Source: Kosmotogaceae bacterium UBA1373 (GTDB lineage: Bacteria; Thermotogota; Thermotogae; Petrotogales; Kosmotogaceae). From it: DNA of 37,914 nucleotides. The DNA is taken from positions 16,293 to 54,206 of the forward strand of contig DBRH01000011.1 of assembly GCA_002305955.1 (NCBI GenBank), given 5' to 3'. The position numbers were made by a program, and so were the translations under genes. This document shows, piece by piece, positions 32,908-37,914 of the stretch; the stretch's first letter is position 1, and every line of letters starts with the position of its first letter. The notes under the pieces are model-generated. The model was not told the origin of the DNA. It saw only the letters and a list, made by a program, of their open reading frames with translations, and made no database searches.

Positions 32908-33447
32908 TTAGACCAGATCGCGCGGCCCGAAGAAGGCCATCACCAGATGCTGAATACCCGATGCCATAAGTGCCATGCCGATTATTATAGGTATGGAGAT
33001 TCCCACTATCCAGGGGTGCAGGGCTATTATGATACCACCAACCAGCAGTAAGAGGTTGAGGACGATACTGAGAAAATAGATGCCCTTTCCGGCAGGTTTT
33101 ATGCGATCGATGTTAATCAGGTTGTTGATCGCATCAACTATGAACCAGACGGCGACCATTATTGCGAAAACAACCGCGGCGAAGGCCGGTCTGAAAAGAA
33201 AGATTACGCCGAGGATCGTGAGCAAGATGCCGACTATGAGAAAAAACCACACTTTGACGGTCGTTCTGTCGTTCACCCTGAAAAAGGCTATTATCAGCAT
33301 GAGACCACGAACAACGGCGACGATGCCGAGCATGATAGCCAGAGTCAGGAAAGTGGCGACCGGGTTCATAAACGCAAAAATACTACCCACGATCAAAACT
33401 ATCCCTACCAGTAGCGAGATCCAGTTGAAACTCTTTTTTTCTGCCAT
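32908..33447 (-). CDS. HdeD/DUF308-family membrane protein
   Basis: From ATG 33447 (179 residues, 6 bases after AGGGGTG) the protein is six hydrophobic segments joined by short loops. LLVGIVLIVGSIFAFMNPVATF and ILLTILGVIFLFRPAFA show the repeated DUF308 pattern with an FRP or NP turn. HdeD of E. coli is linked to acid stress; most members have no assigned role. Its own promoter is strong. It is divergent from the peroxide regulator, with 296 bases between them. Confidence 0.88.
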   Translation of the reverse strand: MAEKKSFNWISLLVGIVLIVGSIFAFMNPVATFLTLAIMLGIVAVVRGLMLIIAFFRVNDRTTVKVWFFLIVGILLTILGVIFLFRPAFAAVVFAIMVAVWFIVDAINNLINIDRIKPAGKGIYFLSIVLNLLLLVGGIIIALHPWIVGISIPIIIGMALMASGIQHLVMAFFGPRDLV

Positions 33448-33538
33448 ACAACCCACCCCTTTTGGTGCAACGTTTTTTGACCGGAAAATCTTTTAGTTCA
33501 TCTGGTTCAGTAAATCAGCATTACTCTCAAATAGGATG

Positions 33539-33568
33539 ATTATATATATTTGGGACGTTGCAAGTCAA
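33539..33568 (-). promoter_or_regulatory. Promoter of the HdeD-like gene
   Basis: On the minus strand TTGACT (33568-33563) and TATAAT (33544-33539) are separated by 18 bases. It is one of the best consensus matches in the window and leaves a leader of about 85 bases. Confidence 0.65.
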
Positions 33569-33663
33569 GTTTTTGAAGGACGATTCATTTTATGCGCACA
33601 GTCTTGACGGTGTAGTTTTTTAAGCCGCTCTTTATATGGAGGATGTGAAAACTCTATTAGATA

Positions 33664-33680
33664 TGTTATAATAATTATAA
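33664..33680 (+). promoter_or_regulatory. perR: PerR box overlapping an extended -10 promoter
   Basis: The 15 bases at 33666-33680 read TTATAATAATTATAA, an exact match to the PerR box consensus (TTATAAT-N-ATTATAA). The TGTTATAAT at 33664-33672 is an extended -10, so bound PerR would block it. It precedes the PerR-like gene and catalase by 63 bases. Confidence 0.85.
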
Positions 33681-33701
33681 AATAAGAATGGTTCTTATTT
33701 T
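33679..33701 (+). promoter_or_regulatory. Second inverted repeat next to the PerR box
   Basis: AAAATAAGAA (33679-33688) and TTCTTATTTT (33692-33701) are exact 10-bp arms around TGG. The repeat shares two bases with the PerR box and lies over the start of transcription. The layout resembles a Fur-family site, perhaps for the same protein or a second one such as Fur or Zur. Confidence 0.6.
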
Positions 33702-33743
33702 AAACACAATTCGAGTTTTGTCCAGTCCCTGAAGGGAGGCGAC

Positions 33744-34178
33744 ATGAAGCGATCCATAGAGGAGTTGATAAGTTACCTTAAAGAGAGAGAGCTGAGGCCA
33801 TCCTATCAGAGGTTGAAGATACTAGGATATCTTCTGGAGAATCGAAACCACCCGACGGCCGATGAGATCTATGAGAGCCTGCACAGCGAGATTCCGACCC
33901 TCTCTAAATCCACAGTTTACAACAGCCTGAACGTTTTCGTCCAGGCCCGCCTGGTGAAGCAATTGACAATAGAAGACTCCGATACGAGGTACGATATCGT
34001 CACACAAGACCACGGTCACTTCAAGTGCGAACTCTGTGGAAGGATATACAACTTTAAAATAAACATAGACGGTTCTGATACACCGGATCTGAAAGGTTTC
34101 AACATCAAAGACAGGAACGTAAACTTCACGGGCACCTGTCCATCATGCCTTAAAGGCAAAGAGATCAGAGGGAGGTAG
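33744..34178 (+). CDS. perR: PerR-like Fur-family repressor with Asn at the Asp104 position
   Basis: The 144-residue dimeric repressor has a winged helix N terminus (HPTADEIYESL, PTLSKSTVYNSL) and a metal-binding C terminus. The structural zinc site is CELC and CPSC. By alignment to B. subtilis PerR the regulatory metal ligands are His36, Asp84, His90 and His92 (for His37, Asp85, His91, His93), but Asn103 (IYNF) replaces Asp104 (IVDF), the residue tied to peroxide sensing. It sits behind an exact PerR box and 6 bases before catalase, so it most likely represses itself and katA. ATG 33744 follows GAAGGGAGG. Whether it senses peroxide, manganese or iron is open. Confidence 0.9.
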   Translation: MKRSIEELISYLKERELRPSYQRLKILGYLLENRNHPTADEIYESLHSEIPTLSKSTVYNSLNVFVQARLVKQLTIEDSDTRYDIVTQDHGHFKCELCGRIYNFKINIDGSDTPDLKGFNIKDRNVNFTGTCPSCLKGKEIRGR

Positions 34179-34184
34179 TGGTTT

Positions 34185-35642
34185 ATGGAAGAAAAGATGA
34201 AACTGACAAACGAAGTCGGGGCGCCGGTGGTCGACAATCAAAACTCGATGACGGCCGGGCCGAGGGGTCCCATGCTGTTGCAGGATGTCTGGTTCCTGGA
34301 GAAGCTGGCCCATTTCGACAGGGAAGTGATCCCCGAGAGAAGGATGCACGCCAAGGGATCGGGAGCCTACGGAGTCTTCACGGTAACTCATGACATCACT
34401 ATGTACACCAAGGCGAAGATCTTTTCGGAGATCGGAAAGCAGACCGAGATGTTCGTCCGCTTCTCGACGGTGGCCGGAGAACGCGGAGCGGCCGATGCCG
34501 AGCGCGATATAAGGGGATTCGCGATGAAGTTCTACACAGAGGAGGGCAACTGGGATCTGGTGGGAAACAACACGCCTGTCTTCTTCTTGCGCGATCCTTT
34601 GAAGTTCCCGGATCTGAACCATGTCGTTAAACGCGACCCCAGAACCAACCTGAGGAGTGCCAAGAACAACTGGGACTTCTGGACGTTGTTGCCCGAGGCG
34701 CTCCACCAGGTCACGATAACTATGAGCGACAGGGGAATCCCCTATTCATACCGCCATATGCACGGTTTCGGAAGCCACACTTTCAGCATGATCAACGCCA
34801 ATAACGAACGCGTATGGGTCAAGTTTCACCTTGTGACGGAGCAGGGGATAAAGAACCTGACCGACGCCGAAGCCGAAGCGATCATCGGCAAAGATCGCGA
34901 TAGTCATCAGAGAGACCTTTACGAGAGTATCGAAAGGGGAGAGTTTCCGCAGTGGACGATGTTCATACAGGTCATGACGATGGAAGAGGCCGAAAAGATG
35001 CCCTATAACCCCTTCGATCTGACCAAGGTCTGGTACAAGAAGGATTTCCCGCTGATAGAGGTGGGTTATTTCAAACTCAACCGTAATCCGGAGAATTACT
35101 TCGCCGAAGTCGAACAGGCGGCCTTCAACCCGGCGCACATAGTACCGGGCATAGGCTTTTCGCCCGACAAGATGTTACACGGAAGGCTCTTCTCCTACGG
35201 TGATGCGCAACGTTACAGACTCGGCGTCAACCATCACCTGATACCCGTCAACGCGCCGAAATTCCCGGCCAACAGCTACCACCGCGACGGTCAGATGAGG
35301 GTCGACGGTAACGCCGGCAGCAAACTCTCCTACGAACCCAACGGCTACGGAGAATGGCAGGATCAGCCCCAGCTGAAGGAACCGCCGCTGCCTCTCTACG
35401 GCCCGGCCGACAACTGGAACTTCAGAGAAGACGATGACGATTACTACACACAGCCAGGGAAACTCTTCAGGCTTATGAACCCCGAGCAGAAAGAGGCGCT
35501 CTTCTGCAACACGGCCCGCGCCATGGGCGACTGTCCCAGAGAGATAAAGATCAGGCATATAGGAAATTGTCTGAAGGCCGATCCGGACTACGGAAAGGGT
35601 GTAGCGGCGGCCATGAATATACCTCTGGACGAGGTGAAATAA
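34185..35642 (+). CDS. katA: Monofunctional heme catalase, small-subunit (clade 3) type
   Basis: The 485-residue enzyme breaks hydrogen peroxide into water and oxygen in the cytoplasm. His55 (RRMHAKGSGAYG), the active-site segment DIRGFAMKFYTEEGNWDLVGNNTP and the heme-bound Tyr338 (RLFSYGDAQRYRLG) are intact, and the length is usual for small-subunit catalases. ATG 34185 follows GGGAGG. It lies 6 bases after the PerR-like gene and shares its promoter, so it should be induced by oxidative stress. Catalase is not common in this mostly anaerobic phylum; a transferred two-gene cassette is possible but base use does not obviously differ. Confidence 0.96.
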   Translation: MEEKMKLTNEVGAPVVDNQNSMTAGPRGPMLLQDVWFLEKLAHFDREVIPERRMHAKGSGAYGVFTVTHDITMYTKAKIFSEIGKQTEMFVRFSTVAGERGAADAERDIRGFAMKFYTEEGNWDLVGNNTPVFFLRDPLKFPDLNHVVKRDPRTNLRSAKNNWDFWTLLPEALHQVTITMSDRGIPYSYRHMHGFGSHTFSMINANNERVWVKFHLVTEQGIKNLTDAEAEAIIGKDRDSHQRDLYESIERGEFPQWTMFIQVMTMEEAEKMPYNPFDLTKVWYKKDFPLIEVGYFKLNRNPENYFAEVEQAAFNPAHIVPGIGFSPDKMLHGRLFSYGDAQRYRLGVNHHLIPVNAPKFPANSYHRDGQMRVDGNAGSKLSYEPNGYGEWQDQPQLKEPPLPLYGPADNWNFREDDDDYYTQPGKLFRLMNPEQKEALFCNTARAMGDCPREIKIRHIGNCLKADPDYGKGVAAAMNIPLDEVK

Positions 35643-35671
35643 AGGCTCTATTTGAATATGAACGGGTGTAC

Positions 35672-35748
35672 GTCGCGCGCCCCTACGAAGACACTATGAA
35701 TCGTATATCGAGGTAAAACCATAATAAACTCGTGTAGGGGCGAGCGAC
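35672..35748. repeat. 77-base element with 15-base inverted ends
   Basis: GTCGCGCGCCCCTAC (35672-35686) and GTAGGGGCGAGCGAC (35734-35748) are inverted copies that match at 14 of 15 bases, with a 47-base centre. It lies in the 167-base gap between the convergent catalase and flavodoxin genes. GTAGGGGCG-type ends recall small dispersed palindromic elements (REP/MITE-like) in many genomes. No gene is inside. Confidence 0.6.
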
Positions 35749-35809
35749 TTTTGCCCGCTATATCAATCAAGATCGGGTAGAGACAACCGGCTTTGCGGGA
35801 TGCTGCGCT

Positions 35810-36232
35810 TTAGAAGCAGGAGGCGATGCTTTCTACGGCCTCTCTTATCTGAACGCTTCGCTTGAGGCTCCACCAACCAACACTCGCGACACCGCAAACT
35901 GTGGCGCCTTTCGATTCGCAAAGCCTCTTCATGCTTTCCAGGGTCTTGTTTCTGCCCATGTTCGCCGGAAAGACGCCGGTTACCAGACAGGCCGCTTTTT
36001 TACCTTCCAGAGAGGGAATCCGATTGATATAGTCCTTCATCTGTTGGGCAGGCTCGCCACCGTGAACGGGCGAGCAGAAGATAAAGGTCTCGAACTCATC
36101 GATTTTGAAATCTTCACTCTCCAGCCTCTTCAAAGAAGTTTCATGTCCCAGAGATGCGAGCTTCTCGGCTAATTTTGACGCCACCGATAGCGTATGCCCC
36201 GTCTGCGAGTAAACGACGATGCCTATCTTCAT
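35810..36232 (-). CDS. Flavodoxin-like protein
   Basis: The 140-residue protein begins MKIGIVVYSQTGHTLSVASKL, the FMN phosphate loop of flavodoxins (SxTGxT). FETFIFCSPVHGGEPAQQMKDYINRI and a later ACLVTGVFPANMGRNKTLESM give the second flavin contact region. It is likely a soluble electron carrier or NAD(P)H:acceptor partner. GGGAGG precedes ATG 36232. It lies 43 bases after lipA on the same strand and may be the last gene of a lipB-lipA-flavodoxin unit. LipA needs a reducing partner for its clusters, so a flavodoxin beside it makes sense, but this is inference. Confidence 0.88.
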   Translation of the reverse strand: MKIGIVVYSQTGHTLSVASKLAEKLASLGHETSLKRLESEDFKIDEFETFIFCSPVHGGEPAQQMKDYINRIPSLEGKKAACLVTGVFPANMGRNKTLESMKRLCESKGATVCGVASVGWWSLKRSVQIREAVESIASCF

Positions 36233-36275
36233 GACCCACCACCTCCCGTTTCACACACTGATACGCTATATTCCG

Positions 36276-37157
36276 TTACTTACGCGTTTTTGATTCCGTG
36301 AATAGTTCGGCCGCGTGATACGAACTCCTCACAAGCGGTCCGGACGACACAAAGGAGAAGCCCTTTTCGAGGGCTCTTTTCCTGTAAAATTCGAACTTTT
36401 CAGGCCTCACGTACTCCACAACCGGCAGATGTTCGAGAGATGGACGTAAATACTGTCCAATCGTAAGCACGCTGCAGCCGGCCTCCAGAAGATCGTCCAT
36501 TACCCCGAGCACCTCCTCATCCTTCTCTCCGAGACCGACCATAATTCCGGACTTGGTGATAAGCGCGGAGTCCATCTCTTTCGCCCTCTTCAAAAGCTTT
36601 ATCGAACGCCCATAATCGGCCTGAGGGCGGACGGAATCGTAGAGGGACGGAACGGTTTCGAGGTTGTGGTTCAACAAGTCCGGGTGTTCTCCCACTATTT
36701 CTGCAAGCGCTTTCCAGTCTCCGCGTAGATCGGGTATGAGAACCTCCACCGTGGTACCCGGACATTCCCTTCTGAGAGTTCGAATCACTTCTTTGAACTG
36801 GTTCGCACCGCCGTCCGGCAGATCGTCCCTGGTGACCGACGTCACGACGATGTGCTTCAAACCCATCAAATTAGAGGCTTTCGCTATATTTTCCGGCTCG
36901 AATCTGTCCGGAGAAGAGGGAATCCCCTTCCTCACCGCGCAGAAACGGCAGTTTCTGGTACACGTATCGCCCAGTATCATGAAGGTCGCCGTTTTCGAGG
37001 CGAAGCACTCCCCGATGTTCGGACATCTGGCCCCTTCGCATACCGAATGCAGATTCAACCCACGAAGCATAAGCTTCACTTCTCTCAAGTCGTTTCTGTC
37101 AAGGGCGATCATGTCCTTAAGCCAATCGGGTTTTCTCTCACGCATATATATCACCAT
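36276..37157 (-). CDS. lipA: Lipoyl synthase (radical SAM)
   Basis: The 293-residue enzyme inserts two sulfur atoms into protein-bound octanoate. The auxiliary cluster cysteines are Cys40, Cys45 and Cys51 (CEGARCPNIGEC) and the radical SAM cluster is Cys66, Cys70 and Cys73 (CTRNCRFC). NHNLETVPSLYDSVRP and the C-terminal RSSYHA, the serine that binds the auxiliary cluster, are typical. The start overlaps lipB by 20 bases, with GAGG 8 bases before ATG 37157. An alternative ATG four codons later is in frame. LipB provides the octanoyl-protein substrate, so the two act in sequence for pyruvate/2-oxoacid dehydrogenase or glycine cleavage. Confidence 0.96.
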   Translation of the reverse strand: MVIYMRERKPDWLKDMIALDRNDLREVKLMLRGLNLHSVCEGARCPNIGECFASKTATFMILGDTCTRNCRFCAVRKGIPSSPDRFEPENIAKASNLMGLKHIVVTSVTRDDLPDGGANQFKEVIRTLRRECPGTTVEVLIPDLRGDWKALAEIVGEHPDLLNHNLETVPSLYDSVRPQADYGRSIKLLKRAKEMDSALITKSGIMVGLGEKDEEVLGVMDDLLEAGCSVLTIGQYLRPSLEHLPVVEYVRPEKFEFYRKRALEKGFSFVSSGPLVRSSYHAAELFTESKTRK

Positions 37158-37824
37158 CCAGCCATCCTCTGGGGACCTTTATGAACTTCGTATCGAAGAC
37201 CAGGGAGAACTTCTCCTCCATTTTATCCACCACTTCGGAGAAATTCACAGGAGATACAAAATTGTTTAGCGAAGAGATGGCCAACCCTTTCAAACCGCAG
37301 GGATTGATGAGCTCGAAGTGACTTTTGTCCACTTCTATGTTGAAGGACAGCCCATGCGTGGTTATCCACCTTTTTACGGCGATCCCGACGGCCGCGATCT
37401 TTCTCTCGCCCACCCATACTCCCCTGTATTTTGGTTTCCTCACCGCCTCGATTCCGTAATCTGACAGAACCTGGATCACGACCTCTTCGAGAGAGGAAAC
37501 GTACCAGGGAAGATCCTTTCTCCACTTTTCCAGGTTGAATACCGGATAAGCCACAAGCTGCCCGGGCCCGTGATACGTGATGTTCCCTCCCCTGTCGGCA
37601 CGGTGTAATTCTATGCCCAGTCGCGTGAGTTCATCGCCATCGATGAGAAGGTTTTCCATGCCTCCGGACCTGCCGGTCGTAAAAACCGGTCTGTGTTCCA
37701 GCACGATGAGCACACCATCGACTTCAGATGATTCAACTCTTTCCAGGGCTCTTTTTTGTAGAGACAGCCCCTCGCTGTAACCGGTCAAGCCCTCGATTCT
37801 AACTTCCATACATTTTCGACGCAT
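37138..37824 (-). CDS. lipB: Octanoyl-[ACP]:protein octanoyltransferase
   Basis: The 228-residue enzyme transfers octanoate from acyl carrier protein to a lipoyl-domain lysine. Key segments are FTTGRSGG, DRGGNITYHGPGQLVAYP, AVGIAVKRWITTHGLSFN with the catalytic lysine, and INPCGLKG with the catalytic cysteine. These place it in LipB rather than LplA/LipM. ATG 37824 follows GGTGGAGG with a short 4-base gap. It is the first gene of the lipB-lipA unit and lies close behind its promoter, leaving a leader of only about 13 bases. Confidence 0.95.
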   Translation of the reverse strand: MRRKCMEVRIEGLTGYSEGLSLQKRALERVESSEVDGVLIVLEHRPVFTTGRSGGMENLLIDGDELTRLGIELHRADRGGNITYHGPGQLVAYPVFNLEKWRKDLPWYVSSLEEVVIQVLSDYGIEAVRKPKYRGVWVGERKIAAVGIAVKRWITTHGLSFNIEVDKSHFELINPCGLKGLAISSLNNFVSPVNFSEVVDKMEEKFSLVFDTKFIKVPRGWLDGDIYA

Positions 37825-37843
37825 AAGACCTCCACCTTTTGAA

Positions 37844-37874
37844 ATTGTAGCACCGTTCGGGACTATTATTTCAA
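37844..37874 (-). promoter_or_regulatory. Promoter of the lipB-lipA operon
   Basis: On the minus strand TTGAAA (37874-37869) and an extended -10 TGCTACAAT (TACAAT at 37849-37844) are spaced 19 bases apart. The remaining bases to 37914 hold nothing else I can identify. Confidence 0.45.
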
Positions 37875-37914
37875 GGCGTTTCGGATATCGTGAATTCCAG
37901 AGAGTTCTTCGATT

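Noticed and set aside
33633..33671. Very short ORF upstream of perR (ATG at about 33637, 11 codons)
   Set aside because: It overlaps the PerR box and promoter, so it would be upstream of the transcription start.
1..37914. CRISPR arrays, insertion sequences, prophage genes
   Set aside because: I saw no regularly spaced direct repeats, transposase, integrase or phage structural genes in the window.

Overview
The window looks like chromosomal DNA of a mesophilic member of the Thermotogota, most like the Mesotoga/Kosmotoga group. This is inferred from a 59-residue ferredoxin whose six cysteines sit exactly where they do in Thermotoga maritima ferredoxin, from an alanine/serine-glyoxylate-type aminotransferase followed by a short SerA, and from the general style of the proteins. 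Genes are dense, mostly have strong GGAGG ribosome sites, and several start at GTG or TTG. I see no rRNA, tRNA, CRISPR array, insertion sequence or phage gene.

Layout: (1) 1-2480, minus strand: a binding protein and the start of a large permease of a ferric-iron-like ABC importer; the permease runs off the left edge. (2) 2738-11731, plus strand: one long, tightly packed unit of an IclR-type regulator, a NitT/TauT-type ABC importer with two different permeases and a binding protein, a uridine phosphorylase, an M20 carbamoyl-amino-acid hydrolase, a dihydroorotase, PyrK and PyrD. (3) 11806-15681: an S9 peptidase, then two secreted proteins on the other strand, one with three tandem repeats and one an NHL propeller. 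(4) 16034-18312: serine-type aminotransferase, SerA and ferredoxin behind a promoter with an operator-like palindrome and a leader hairpin. (5) dnaA. (6) 19898-22420, minus: a three-gene ABC-2 exporter. (7) 22704-28246: nucleotidyltransferase, Eis-like acetyltransferase, a copper-type HMA/TauE/cupredoxin fusion and an iron alcohol dehydrogenase. (8) 28377-32034: histidine kinase, small response regulator, and response regulator-PAS-HD-GYP protein. (9) 32221-33447: a secreted DUF6305-like protein and an HdeD-like membrane protein. (10) 33744-35642: a PerR-like repressor and catalase behind an exact PerR box. (11) 35810-37824, minus: flavodoxin-like protein, LipA, LipB.

The most interesting unit is region 2. 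PyrD and PyrK (NAD-linked dihydroorotate dehydrogenase), dihydroorotase and a carbamoyl-amino-acid hydrolase could together run orotate -> dihydroorotate -> N-carbamoyl-aspartate -> aspartate + CO2 + NH3. That is the orotate fermentation known biochemically from Clostridium (Zymobacterium) oroticum. The unit lacks pyrB, pyrE and pyrF but has its own regulator, importer and uridine phosphorylase, so I read it as pyrimidine uptake and breakdown rather than biosynthesis. This is inference from gene content and active-site residues; the substrate is not proven.
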